DNA of 64,000 nt, from positions 124,001 through 188,000 of the forward strand of contig NZ_RQGH01000007.1 of NCBI RefSeq assembly GCF_004769635.1, given 5' to 3'. The position numbers were made by a program, and so were the translations under genes. This document shows, piece by piece, positions 1-8,317 of this stretch; the stretch's first letter is position 1; each line of letters starts with the position of its first letter. Source of the stretch: Leptospira jelokensis (GTDB taxonomy: Bacteria > Spirochaetota > Leptospiria > Leptospirales > Leptospiraceae). The notes under the pieces are model-generated. The model saw only the letters and a list, made by a program, of their open reading frames with translations, ran no database searches and was not told where the DNA came from.

Positions 1-279
1 GTAGTCTTCTTCTTCGAAACCAGGGTCTGGAAGCAGAGCTTTTGATTTTAAGTAAACCAGATGAGCTGCCATTACGGCAAACTCAGATGTCAGTTCTATG
101 GATAAGGATTGGCTCGTTCTCAAAAATTGAATGAAATCAGATGTGATACGCGAAAGGGAGACTTCAAAAATATCAACCTTATAACTATCAATCAGAGACC
201 ATAAAACCGTTAAAGGTCCTTCAGTCAACCCACCGTCCTGGTTTTGCCACCGGACGATAAACTCCGGGGTTTGGGACAC
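1..279 (-). CDS. scpA: Segregation and condensation protein A, partial (N-terminal part)
   Basis: The first 93 residues of a ScpA-like kleisin are visible; the gene runs off the left edge. ScpA bridges the SMC ATPase heads and works with ScpB in chromosome condensation and segregation. The N-terminal family pattern is clear: EGPLTVLWSLIDSYKVDIFE near residue 20, then an AAHLVYLKSKALLP stretch around residues 72-85. The start is GTG at 277-279. It is the only start available, because the cheY stop codon lies two codons upstream in the same frame. Only three bases separate it from cheY, so it is probably the last part of the same transcript. Identity is inferred from family pattern. Confidence 0.85.
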   Translation of the reverse strand, partial: MSQTPEFIVRWQNQDGGLTEGPLTVLWSLIDSYKVDIFEVSLSRITSDFIQFLRTSQSLSIELTSEFAVMAAHLVYLKSKALLPDPGFEEEDY

Positions 280-282
280 GAC

Positions 283-645
283 TTATAAACCTAATGCTTT
301 AGCGGCTGCTTGTTGCAATCTTTCTGGAGGGAAAGGTTTCACAACGAAATCCTTTACACCCATTTTAATTGCTTTCGCCAGAAGGTCTTCTTGGCCAAGA
401 GCCGTTACCATAATGATTTTTGCAGAAGCATCAAATTTGATAATTTCTTTTGTGGCTTCAATTCCATCTTTTTCACGCATCGTGATGTCCATCGTGACTA
501 AGTCTGGTTTGAGGTTTTTGTATTGTTCCACCGCAATATTACCATTCTCTGCTTCACCAACGATTTCGTGACCTGCTCCAACTAACGCATCTTTTACGAG
601 CGTTCTCATGAATTTTGCATCATCTACAACCAAAATTCTTGCCAT
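283..645 (-). CDS. cheY: Chemotaxis response regulator CheY
   Basis: This 120-residue single-domain receiver passes the CheA phosphoryl signal to the flagellar switch. The acidic pair is D8-D9, the phosphoacceptor is D53 (MDITM), the switch threonine is T81 (MVTAL) and the conserved lysine is K103 (KPF). There is no output domain. It follows cheB by one base and precedes scpA by three, so it belongs to the cheW-cheA-cheB-cheY operon. Other receivers look similar, but operon position makes CheY the natural call. Confidence 0.93.
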   Translation of the reverse strand: MARILVVDDAKFMRTLVKDALVGAGHEIVGEAENGNIAVEQYKNLKPDLVTMDITMREKDGIEATKEIIKFDASAKIIMVTALGQEDLLAKAIKMGVKDFVVKPFPPERLQQAAAKALGL

Positions 646-646
646 G

Positions 647-1714
647 TTAATTCCCTCTCGACTTTAATAATTCAATCATTTTTGGTACTAATTCTTCAAC
701 TGGGAGAACAAAATCTATCCCCCCGAGCTCCACTGCCACACGATTCATACCATACACAACAGAAGTTGCTTCATTTTGTGCCAAGGTGATCCCACCTTTT
801 GAATGTATGTTTGTGATGGCATGTGATCCATCTTTACCCATTCCTGTCATGATCATGGACAATAGATGGTCTGCTCCATAAGACTCCACCAAACTATCAA
901 ACAAAACTTCTATGGACGGCCTATGGCCATTCACTTGTTCCGAGTGAGTGAGTTCAATGATACGGTCTTTTCCTTTTGATACTACCTTCATTTGGTAGTC
1001 ACCAGGGGCAATGTATGCAGTACCAACCTGCACCAAATCTCCCTGTTCTGCTTCTTTCACATGTATTTTAGACAAAGAATTCAATCTATCTGCAAAAGCC
1101 TTTGTAAATCCTGCTGGCATATGTTGCACAACAAAAATCGGCTTCGGAAAATCAGCTGGAATCCCTGCAAAAACGGTTTGTAACGCTTTTGGCCCTCCCG
1201 TGGAAGTGCCAATACCGATAGCCTCTACTTGGATCGGTTTTTGAAAACTTTTATTTATCTGACGTTCTGGTCGATCCGGACGCAATTCGGGTTCCGGGCT
1301 TATTCGTTTGGAGTCTGAAAACCCTTTGATTTTGAGAGATAAAACGGCGGCGATGTCTTCTGGAGAAAACTGGTTCCCACTCGAAGGTTTTGGGATGAAA
1401 TCCACTGCCCCTAGTTCAAGTGCCTTAAACGTAGCATCCGCTCCGTGTTGGGTGAGAACAGACAACATGATCACATGGCTTGGCAGTTTCTTTTTTTTGA
1501 TTTCGGCAAGGGCTGTTAACCCATCCATAATTGGCATCTCTATGTCTAAAACGATAAAGTCTGGTTTTAGTTTCTCTGCCAGTTCAATGCAGTCCATCCC
1601 TGTTTTGCCTGTAGCAATGACAGAAATTTCCTCTTTTTTGGTGAGGGCATCACTCAATATATTTCTCACAAGCAGTGAGTCATCAATGATCACAACGGTT
1701 GGCTTTTTGTTCAT
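647..1714 (-). CDS. cheB: Chemotaxis response regulator protein-glutamate methylesterase CheB
   Basis: The 355-residue protein has an N-terminal receiver (D11-D12, phosphoacceptor D57 in VLDIEMP), a linker near 130-160 and a C-terminal CheB methylesterase domain. The catalytic serine lies in GTSTGGP near residue 171, the histidine in VQHMPAGF near 197 and the aspartate in MTGMGKDGS near 294. The enzyme demethylates or deamidates chemoreceptor glutamates and glutamines during adaptation. Its start overlaps the end of cheA by four bases. No cheR is visible in this window. All catalytic residues are present. Confidence 0.95.
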   Translation of the reverse strand: MNKKPTVVIIDDSLLVRNILSDALTKKEEISVIATGKTGMDCIELAEKLKPDFIVLDIEMPIMDGLTALAEIKKKKLPSHVIMLSVLTQHGADATFKALELGAVDFIPKPSSGNQFSPEDIAAVLSLKIKGFSDSKRISPEPELRPDRPERQINKSFQKPIQVEAIGIGTSTGGPKALQTVFAGIPADFPKPIFVVQHMPAGFTKAFADRLNSLSKIHVKEAEQGDLVQVGTAYIAPGDYQMKVVSKGKDRIIELTHSEQVNGHRPSIEVLFDSLVESYGADHLLSMIMTGMGKDGSHAITNIHSKGGITLAQNEATSVVYGMNRVAVELGGIDFVLPVEELVPKMIELLKSRGN

Positions 1715-4700
1715 GATTTATGAATTAACTCAACTAACTCGTCAAAATCTGGTAAGAATACCAAAACACCAATTAAGTTACTTCCCTGGTGATTGAATTC
1801 AGTATGCATCGACAAAAACTTGGTTCGTTCTGGTTTTACGATGTCCACAACTTCCATAAAACTTCCCGTAATCATTTCAGGAACGGAAGGTAAAATTTCT
1901 TTTTTTAATTTGTTGGAAAGTGAGTTCATCACACTGGAACAAACGATATTGGAGATTTCAGATAAAACAGACATCATATCATCTGACAATTTATGAGTGC
2001 TGTTATCTGCATATTTTGCTTCTTCTGAACCTAATAGTTCTTTTGCGATTTCGGAACCATTTTCTTCAGAGAACATCATCAGTAAATTTCCGTTTAAATC
2101 CCCGGTCATTCGGATTTTCATTCCAAAAAACTGATCCATGGAATAACGGAATTCTTTTGCTAATCCATCTCTATCAGTTAACTTAATTTCAGGAATGAAT
2201 AACTCCACTTCCTTACCAACTAACTGAGAAAGTACGACACCAGCATTCATCATACCAGTATTCACAATGTTTTCTAATTTTTTGATGTCTTTGGAAGACA
2301 TGATTTCATTGATCGCATCAGTATTGAGAGCGGATACTTGGTTGAGACGCTCTTCTTTTTGTTCTACAAATCCTTTGATGATTTCTGCGGCTTGTTCTCT
2401 TTCGGTTAACTTGACATTGTCGATCTTTGCAACGTCTGCAAGCGTATGGATTTCGTCAGTTTTGTGGTCGAGGACGAGTGTGGAGGTGGCCGTATCTCCT
2501 GCATGGGTGTGATCTTCCGAATGCCCATTGGTGGCCTTTTCCTTCGCCACAACTTCTGTTGTGATTTTTACGTTGGTAACAGGTTCTTCCGTAAACACTT
2601 CTTCTTTTGGAACGATGATGTGTTTTTCGATTTTATGTTTTTCTTTTTTGATGCGAGATTTGTCTTTTGCCCTAAGTTCAATCAATTTTGCATTGTAACG
2701 ATTGGTTGGATGGTTTGACTTAAAGATGTATTCTGAATCAGACATCTCAAGAGAACGGATCGTGGACGAACGTTTCATCATCTCCCCAGAAACGATTTTG
2801 TCAGACCAATCCACTTTGTCGGCGGCAATTTCCACAAGGCCCGGGATATCCAAAACTAAAATGATGGTTCCATCTCCCATAATGGTGGCGCCCGTCAACC
2901 CTTGGACATCTTGGAAATTTTTTCCAAGTGACTTGATTACGGTTTCATGTTTTCCAATTAGGTCATCTACCATAAATCCTAGTTTTCGAGTTTTGTAGTT
3001 TACGATGACAACTGGAACTTCTGTCATTTCCTGTTTGTCAGCAAGACCCAAAATACGATTCAATCGATAAATTGGTAAGACTTCACCACGTAAGTTGATG
3101 ATTTCGTGGCCTTCCAGAGTTGTGATCTGGTCTAAATTGACTTTGATGGTTTCTGAGACTTCCGATAATGGGAAAGCATACACCTCTTCTTCCATAATCA
3201 CAAGGATGGAAGGGATGATGGCAAGTGCTTGTGGGAAAGACAAGGTAAAAGACGATCCTTTTCCTTCTTCCGAATGGATTATGATTTTTCCTTTGAACTC
3301 TTCGATGAGTTTGTTCACAACATTCATACCGACACCACGGCCAGAGATGTCGGAAATTTTGTCAGCAGTGGAAAAACCAGGAGCAAAGATAAACTGAAAG
3401 ATATCAGATTCGGATAAATTTTGGGAATCGGCTTCGGTGACTAACCCACGTTCGATGGCTTTCTTCAGGATTTTGTTTTTGTTAAGGCCCTTTCCATCAT
3501 CACGAATTTCGACCAGGATATTGGAACCACCTTGGTAGGCATTGAGTTCCACTGTCCCTTCTTCCGACTTACCAGCCAGTTTTCGTTCTTCGGGTGATTC
3601 AATTCCATGATCAACAGAATTACGAATGAGATGGATGAGTGGTTCTCCAATGGCATCGATTACTTTTTTATCTAACTCAGTATTTTCTCCGCGAAGGACT
3701 AAGTTGACTTGTTTCCCCGTTTCAAGTGACAAATCACGGATAAGCCTTGTGAACCGATTGAATACGGAACCAATCGGAACCATTCGGATATTCATGATTC
3801 CTGTTTGTAAGTCTTTGGAAATGCGATTGATTTGGTCAATTTTCCCTTTCAGTTCGTTAAAGAGAGAATCTTCTCCAAACTGTGCCACCAAATCATCATA
3901 GATCTTTTGGAATCCAGAGTTGGTGATCACAAGTTCCCCAACATTATTCATGAGTTGGTCAAGTTTGTCGGAGGAAACCTTGATTGTCCTCATCACCACT
4001 TTGGAATCGGTAACGGCTTTTTCAAAATTGGCTGAGCCTTTTGAAGAGATCCTTTCTTCTAAATCAGAGGATACCGTTTCCATCGGATTTGTTTGGGCCA
4101 CCGGTGTTAGATCCACTCGCTTTTCAAGGGCTTCCATTTCCGTTTCGGGCAGTTCGATTTCATTTACCGTGAGTGTTTCCACCATATCGATGTTACACTG
4201 TGCATAAAGTTCGTCTTTAGAGTTTTTAGTGACAGTGACAAAGGATAAAGCAAAATTCCCCTGTCCATTGTCCAAAGCTTCTTCGGAAGGATTACATTTG
4301 ATGACAACACCAGACTGTGTGACCGATTGCAAAATGAGTAACAAACGTAGGTTCTGCATTGGTGTGTCATTTTTTAATTGAAGGTCTACGGTATAGGCAG
4401 ACAGTCCGTCTTCATCCTTTAACGCCATTCTGATTTCGGAAATTTCTTCTTCTGTTAAATTTCCAAGTGCAGTTGGCAGAGCAACTGCACTTTGTTTGGT
4501 GGTCGCTAACTTTTGTGATGGTTTTTCGGATGGACTACCAGAAGAAACTGAAACTTCATAATCTTGCAATTTTTTGATCATATCGTGGAAAGGAGTTTCC
4601 ACTTTTACACCATTGGCGACACCTTCGATCACCTGTTTGATCAAATCAAAACATTCAAATAATAAATTAACAAGTTTAACATTGATTTCCAAACTCCCTT

Positions 4701-4932
4701 CTCTGATCTTTTGGAGAAGGTTTTCCATTGTATGAGCAAGGTCGGACAAATTGTACAACCCCACAAAGGCCGAAGAACTTTTTAAAGAATGGGCAGCACG
4801 AAAGATATCATTGATGATTTCTGGATTTTCATGATCTTTTTCCAGTTTTACCAAATTGGAATTGAGTTCCTCAATTTGGTCCTCGGATTCTTCCAGGAAA
4901 ACTTCTGTGTATTCACCTAAAATTCCAGCCAA
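1711..4932 (-). CDS. cheA: Chemotaxis histidine kinase CheA fused to a C-terminal CheC/CheX-like phosphatase domain
   Basis: At 1,073 residues this is far longer than a usual CheA (about 650-700). Order: Hpt domain with phospho-histidine H48 in AAHSLKSS; dimerisation segment from about 315; GHKL ATPase with its N box near 439 (RNSVDHGIE) and GRGVGMNVV near 535; CheW-like domain about 577-700; a charged linker about 740-855; then about 860-1073 resembling CheC/CheX. The second half of that domain carries the full CheC-type signature S-x3-E-x2-N-x22-P (asparagine near residue 993). The first half keeps N-x22-P but has N where the catalytic E should be. The protein may therefore make phospho-CheY and also remove it. 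The kinase call is certain; the phosphatase activity is inferred from the motif. Confidence 0.93.
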   Translation of the reverse strand: MAGILGEYTEVFLEESEDQIEELNSNLVKLEKDHENPEIINDIFRAAHSLKSSSAFVGLYNLSDLAHTMENLLQKIREGSLEINVKLVNLLFECFDLIKQVIEGVANGVKVETPFHDMIKKLQDYEVSVSSGSPSEKPSQKLATTKQSAVALPTALGNLTEEEISEIRMALKDEDGLSAYTVDLQLKNDTPMQNLRLLLILQSVTQSGVVIKCNPSEEALDNGQGNFALSFVTVTKNSKDELYAQCNIDMVETLTVNEIELPETEMEALEKRVDLTPVAQTNPMETVSSDLEERISSKGSANFEKAVTDSKVVMRTIKVSSDKLDQLMNNVGELVITNSGFQKIYDDLVAQFGEDSLFNELKGKIDQINRISKDLQTGIMNIRMVPIGSVFNRFTRLIRDLSLETGKQVNLVLRGENTELDKKVIDAIGEPLIHLIRNSVDHGIESPEERKLAGKSEEGTVELNAYQGGSNILVEIRDDGKGLNKNKILKKAIERGLVTEADSQNLSESDIFQFIFAPGFSTADKISDISGRGVGMNVVNKLIEEFKGKIIIHSEEGKGSSFTLSFPQALAIIPSILVIMEEEVYAFPLSEVSETIKVNLDQITTLEGHEIINLRGEVLPIYRLNRILGLADKQEMTEVPVVIVNYKTRKLGFMVDDLIGKHETVIKSLGKNFQDVQGLTGATIMGDGTIILVLDIPGLVEIAADKVDWSDKIVSGEMMKRSSTIRSLEMSDSEYIFKSNHPTNRYNAKLIELRAKDKSRIKKEKHKIEKHIIVPKEEVFTEEPVTNVKITTEVVAKEKATNGHSEDHTHAGDTATSTLVLDHKTDEIHTLADVAKIDNVKLTEREQAAEIIKGFVEQKEERLNQVSALNTDAINEIMSSKDIKKLENIVNTGMMNAGVVLSQLVGKEVELFIPEIKLTDRDGLAKEFRYSMDQFFGMKIRMTGDLNGNLLMMFSEENGSEIAKELLGSEEAKYADNSTHKLSDDMMSVLSEISNIVCSSVMNSLSNKLKKEILPSVPEMITGSFMEVVDIVKPERTKFLSMHTEFNHQGSNLIGVLVFLPDFDELVELIHKS

Positions 4933-4950
4933 TGTCGTATCCCTTATCCC

Positions 4951-5454
4951 TTACTTTGTGGAGGAAACAAAATTTACAATTTGTTCCAAATCCAAATTCA
5001 AAACCAAATGGTCTTCGTATCTCGAAACCGACTCTACCATCTTACTGTAGTTTAACGACAAGTCATCCGTGGTATAACTGATAAAGTCTTTTTGGATTTT
5101 CACCACTTGTTTGACTTCATCTACTAAAATCCCAATTCGTTTTTCTTCTAACATCACCACTACAATACGAGAAATCGGATGGATGTCCGAATCGATAGAA
5201 TGGAATCTTTTTTTGAGGTCAACGATGGGGATGATCTCTCCTCTCAGGTTGATCACTCCTAAAATATAATCGTCTACATTGGGAATACGAGTGATGAGAA
5301 CAGGTTTTAAAATTTCATGAACCAATAACAGACGGATCCCAAAAAATTCTTTCTCAATTGTGAAAGTGAGGAACTGTTCCAAGTCTCCTAAATCAGACTC
5401 TTGTTCCATTTTGGTTTTCTCTGCAAGGGATGTAAGGAGTTTTTCTTGGTCCAT
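4951..5454 (-). CDS. cheW: Chemotaxis coupling protein CheW
   Basis: The 167-residue protein is one CheW domain, with the typical FLTFTIEKEFFGIRLLLVHE strand-turn-helix near residue 30 and VINLRGEIIPIVDLKKRF around 90. CheW links chemoreceptors to CheA in the membrane-associated signalling array. It starts at ATG 5452-5454 and is followed 18 bases later by cheA. A chemoreceptor gene lies elsewhere in the window at 47854-49926. Confidence 0.93.
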   Translation of the reverse strand: MDQEKLLTSLAEKTKMEQESDLGDLEQFLTFTIEKEFFGIRLLLVHEILKPVLITRIPNVDDYILGVINLRGEIIPIVDLKKRFHSIDSDIHPISRIVVVMLEEKRIGILVDEVKQVVKIQKDFISYTTDDLSLNYSKMVESVSRYEDHLVLNLDLEQIVNFVSSTK

Positions 5455-5490
5455 ATGCTTCTTCGAATCGTGTCAGAATCCTACATGGAT

Positions 5491-6075
5491 TCAATCGAAA
5501 AACGAGTGAATTTTAAATTCTGTAATCATTTTTCCGACTTTGACATCGTGACTTTCTGAAAGGAATGGGACGGGAAAAAATTTAGAAAAACTAAAGCCGA
5601 TGGTTTTCTTTTGCACTTCCACAGATGCCAAGATGCGATCATAATACCCACCACCTCGGCCCAATCGGTACCCATCCTGGTGGAATCCTAGGGCCGGGAC
5701 CAAAATTAAATCCGCATCTTCTACGGAAATCTCCTCATCTCCCACCGGTTCCATGATTCCATGTGGGCCTTTGGCAAAGGAAAAAGGACGAATGAATCGC
5801 AATCTATGCCCAGTTTCCACTTTGGGAAAGTACCATTTTGCGGAATGGCGGGCTTCGATGAATCCAGTGGGTCTTGGCAAAGGAGAGGATTCGATCACAG
5901 GTAGTACATCCACTTCCAATTGCATATCAGGAACATAAGTAATGATCTTTGATTTGCCTTGTAAAAGAGGGAACAGACGTTTTAAGATGGCGGATTCAAT
6001 TTCCTCACGATCGGTGAGTTGGACGATATTGTTTTTTAGAATTTCCCTTGCGTCTTTTTTGGTGATTGGATTCAA
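5491..6075 (-). CDS. 5-formyltetrahydrofolate cyclo-ligase family protein
   Basis: The 194-residue protein matches the 5-FTHF cyclo-ligase (MTHFS/YgfA) family, which converts 5-formyl-THF to 5,10-methenyl-THF using ATP. The family signature is clear near residues 128-150: LILVPALGF, then DGYRLGRGGGYYDR, which forms the nucleotide and folate pocket. Its start overlaps the zapA stop by four bases (ATGA), so translation is probably coupled. The zapA-ygfA pair is also common in gammaproteobacteria, where the small 6S RNA lies between them. Here there is no spacer, so no 6S RNA fits between the two genes. Confidence 0.88.
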   Translation of the reverse strand: MNPITKKDAREILKNNIVQLTDREEIESAILKRLFPLLQGKSKIITYVPDMQLEVDVLPVIESSPLPRPTGFIEARHSAKWYFPKVETGHRLRFIRPFSFAKGPHGIMEPVGDEEISVEDADLILVPALGFHQDGYRLGRGGGYYDRILASVEVQKKTIGFSFSKFFPVPFLSESHDVKVGKMITEFKIHSFFD

Positions 6076-6389
6076 AAATGATCCCCAATGATCCCCTCTT
6101 CTAATAGAGAGATGATTTTTTTGGTTCGTTCTTCCAACTCAGGATTGATACTCGATTTGGCATTCAGGTCCCGCATTTGGAATAACTCGTCCGCAAGGTT
6201 TAAAGCGCATAACACTGCCAATTTGGTTTTAGAGGCATTGGGCAGAACCTTTCCTAGTTCTAATAGGCGAGATTCCACATAGTCGGCCACCTCGGATATG
6301 TAACCCGAGGATGCTTCGCCAACAATTGTATATGTTTCACCAAAGATTTGTTTGGTTATTTTATGAGAATTTGGGGCAGATTCTGCCAT
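6072..6389 (-). CDS. zapA: Cell division protein ZapA
   Basis: The 105-residue protein fits ZapA, a small FtsZ-ring-associated protein. An N-terminal beta segment (ITKQIFGETYTIVGEASSGY) is followed by a helical half containing LAVLCALNLADEL and a terminal coiled coil. It lies six bases downstream of a coiled-coil protein gene and overlaps the folate enzyme gene. A coiled-coil gene directly upstream of zapA suggests a linked role in division, which is inference. Confidence 0.8.
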   Translation of the reverse strand: MAESAPNSHKITKQIFGETYTIVGEASSGYISEVADYVESRLLELGKVLPNASKTKLAVLCALNLADELFQMRDLNAKSSINPELEERTKKIISLLEEGIIGDHF

Positions 6390-6394
6390 ATCAT

Positions 6395-7042
6395 TTATTT
6401 TGGATCGTCTTCTATGATGAGAAAGTCGTCATCATCATCCGCATCAAAAACACTGATTGCTTCATCTTCATCGTCAATGATGATGTCATCATCTTCATCA
6501 ATTTCCACTGTTGGGACTTCATCTTCTGATTCCACAACAAGTTCTTCCTTTTCAAAAGATGCAGAAGCTGGTGTTTTTTCTAAAACTTCTTCTGCTTGGA
6601 ATTCTGATTCGTCTTCATCGAGTAAAATGATTTCGTCGTCATCTTCAGAAGTCAGGCTTGGTGCCACTGCCGCAGTTGCCGCCGCTGCTGCTACTGGAGC
6701 CACTGGGCTTTCCGTTGGTGGTGGGGTTTGGGCTTTCGGGGTGGAACTTCCTGTTGTTGGGAGTCCATCCAACCTTCCAAGCAGTTGGTGGACTTTGGAC
6801 TCAAGCAAACCTTCACGTTCTCGTAGTTGGTTTAATTCGTCCGTCGCGTCTTGGAGCTGTGAACGTAATGTCTTTAATTCACGTTCTTTTTCCTCCATTG
6901 CGAGCTTCATTTGGTCGTTTTCCGCGCGGAGGGATTCGTTTTCCGTCTCTAGGCGTGCGTTTTCTGTCCTAAGGTCCTGGATGAGTTCGAGGGCCTTAAC
7001 AACTTTACTTTCTAGCTCTTCAATGGTTTCGATTTTTAACAT
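6395..7042 (-). CDS. Coiled-coil protein with a very acidic C-terminal tail
   Basis: I chose ATG 7040-7042 (MLKIETIEELESKVVKALE), giving about 215 residues; a TTG at 7087 would add 15 residues. The first about 85 residues are a continuous heptad-type coiled coil rich in E, R, L and N, like a short ZapB or cell-division coil. A low-complexity Pro/Thr/Ala linker follows, then a tail of mostly D and E with runs such as DEDDDIIIDDEDE. It lies between rplT and zapA on one strand. ZapB-like function is suggested only by the coil and the zapA neighbour. The serine-rich reading frame on the opposite strand is the mirror of the acidic repeats. Confidence 0.75.
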   Translation of the reverse strand: MLKIETIEELESKVVKALELIQDLRTENARLETENESLRAENDQMKLAMEEKERELKTLRSQLQDATDELNQLREREGLLESKVHQLLGRLDGLPTTGSSTPKAQTPPPTESPVAPVAAAAATAAVAPSLTSEDDDEIILLDEDESEFQAEEVLEKTPASASFEKEELVVESEDEVPTVEIDEDDDIIIDDEDEAISVFDADDDDDFLIIEDDPK

Positions 7043-7099
7043 GATAACAATCCGATGGAATAGAATAGACGAGCTATTCCATTCCAATCAAGCACTAAT

Positions 7100-7453
7100 T
7101 TACTTAGCGACTTTGGTTTTTTCGACGATGGCGTTGAATACTTCTTTGTGGTTGTATGCAAGGTCAGCCAATGTCTTACGGTCTAAGTTGATTCCGTGGG
7201 TTTTGAGAGCGTGGATGAATTTTGAATAAGACATTCCATTTTCTCTAACAGCGGCATTGATACGTGTGATCCAAAGTTTTCTAAATTCAGACTTTTTCTT
7301 TCTACGGTCACGGTATGCCCATTGACCTGCTTTCATCACAGCCGATTTTGCTGTTCTAAAAAGTTTGGATCTTCCGCCTCTAAAACCTTTTGCTTTGGCG
7401 AGAACTTTTTTTCTACGATTCTTATGGATGGTTCCGTTGACTGCACGTGGCAT
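7100..7453 (-). CDS. rplT: 50S ribosomal protein L20
   Basis: The 117-residue basic protein matches L20 along its whole length. It opens with [20 protein letters not shown] and contains [20 protein letters not shown] in the middle, the rRNA-binding core. L20 acts early in 50S assembly and in many bacteria represses its own operon. It follows rpmI by three bases in the conserved infC-rpmI-rplT order. Length is normal. Confidence 0.98.
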   Translation of the reverse strand: MPRAVNGTIHKNRRKKVLAKAKGFRGGRSKLFRTAKSAVMKAGQWAYRDRRKKKSEFRKLWITRINAAVRENGMSYSKFIHALKTHGINLDRKTLADLAYNHKEVFNAIVEKTKVAK

Positions 7454-7456
7454 CGT

Positions 7457-7657
7457 TTAACCTCCGTAAGGTAGAAGTTTTTCTACACGGTTATAATCGG
7501 TTTCATGGATGAGGTGCATTCCACGGCTTTGGTGTTTCATCTTAGGAGATTTTTTCTCCAAGATATGTCTACGGAACGCGCAACCACGTTTGATTTTACC
7601 AGATTTGGTAAACTTAAAACGTTTCGCTGCTGCCCTGTTTGTTTTTAGTTTATACAT
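7457..7657 (-). CDS. rpmI: 50S ribosomal protein L35
   Basis: The start is ATG 7655-7657 ([20 protein letters not shown]), giving 66 residues, the usual L35 length; a longer in-frame reading has no support. The protein is very basic, with [19 protein letters not shown] in the middle. It lies between infC and rplT with seven- and three-base gaps. Confidence 0.96.
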   Translation of the reverse strand: MYKLKTNRAAAKRFKFTKSGKIKRGCAFRRHILEKKSPKMKHQSRGMHLIHETDYNRVEKLLPYGG

Positions 7658-7664
7658 AGTTGTT

Positions 7665-8228
7665 TTATCCTTTAGCTTTCTCACTAATTGGGTTCATCAC
7701 GACCACTATCGTCTTTCCGTCGTGTACCGGCATTTTTTCGGGAGAGGCATGCTCTTTTAGGTCCTCGACAAACCGGTTAACAATATTCATTCCGATTTCA
7801 GAGTGAACCATCTCTCTGCCTCGGAATCGAAGTGTCACTTTTACCTTATCACCCTTTTGCAAGAATTCTAAAGCATGACGCTTCTTAATTTCGAAGTCAT
7901 GGTTATCAATCCGCGGGCGGATTTTGATTTCTTTCACCGTGACAACGTGTTGTTTCTTTTTCGCTTCTTTTGTTTTTTTAAGAAGTTCGAATTTGTATTT
8001 TCCAAAATCGATCAACTTACAGACGTGAACATCTTGGTCTCCCGAGACTTCCACCAAATCAAGGTTAGCTTCCTTAGCCCTTCTCAGAGCTTCTTCCAGA
8101 GTAACGATGTCAGACCCTTCGTCTGAGACGAGTCGGATCGATGCTACATTGGTAATTTGTTCGTTAATTCTGATGTGGGCGAATTTATCTTGGTTTGGGT
8201 TCCCTCTAGGGTTGGGCCGTTTCTGCAT
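7665..8228 (-). CDS. infC: Translation initiation factor IF-3
   Basis: The 187-residue protein has the two-domain IF-3 layout. The N-terminal domain includes [19 protein letters not shown], a charged helix links the halves, and the C-terminal domain includes [18 protein letters not shown] and [14 protein letters not shown]-3 binds the 30S subunit and controls start-codon choice. The start is ATG 8226-8228 with GGAG about eight bases upstream, unlike the AUU start used for autocontrol in Escherichia coli. An ordinary ATG suggests that form of autoregulation is absent here. Confidence 0.97.
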   Translation of the reverse strand: MQKRPNPRGNPNQDKFAHIRINEQITNVASIRLVSDEGSDIVTLEEALRRAKEANLDLVEVSGDQDVHVCKLIDFGKYKFELLKKTKEAKKKQHVVTVKEIKIRPRIDNHDFEIKKRHALEFLQKGDKVKVTLRFRGREMVHSEIGMNIVNRFVEDLKEHASPEKMPVHDGKTIVVVMNPISEKAKG

Positions 8229-8317
8229 TCAGTCTCCGAAATTTCTTTCAATTTCCAATTTCGGATGAAAAACGAGGCACGCAAGTACATTTCTTTGCAA
8301 ATGCACTGGTTCGAAGG

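Noticed and set aside
6348..7229. Long serine-rich reading frame on the plus strand
   Set aside because: It is the complement of the acidic D/E codons of the coiled-coil gene; it has no ribosome binding site or known domain.
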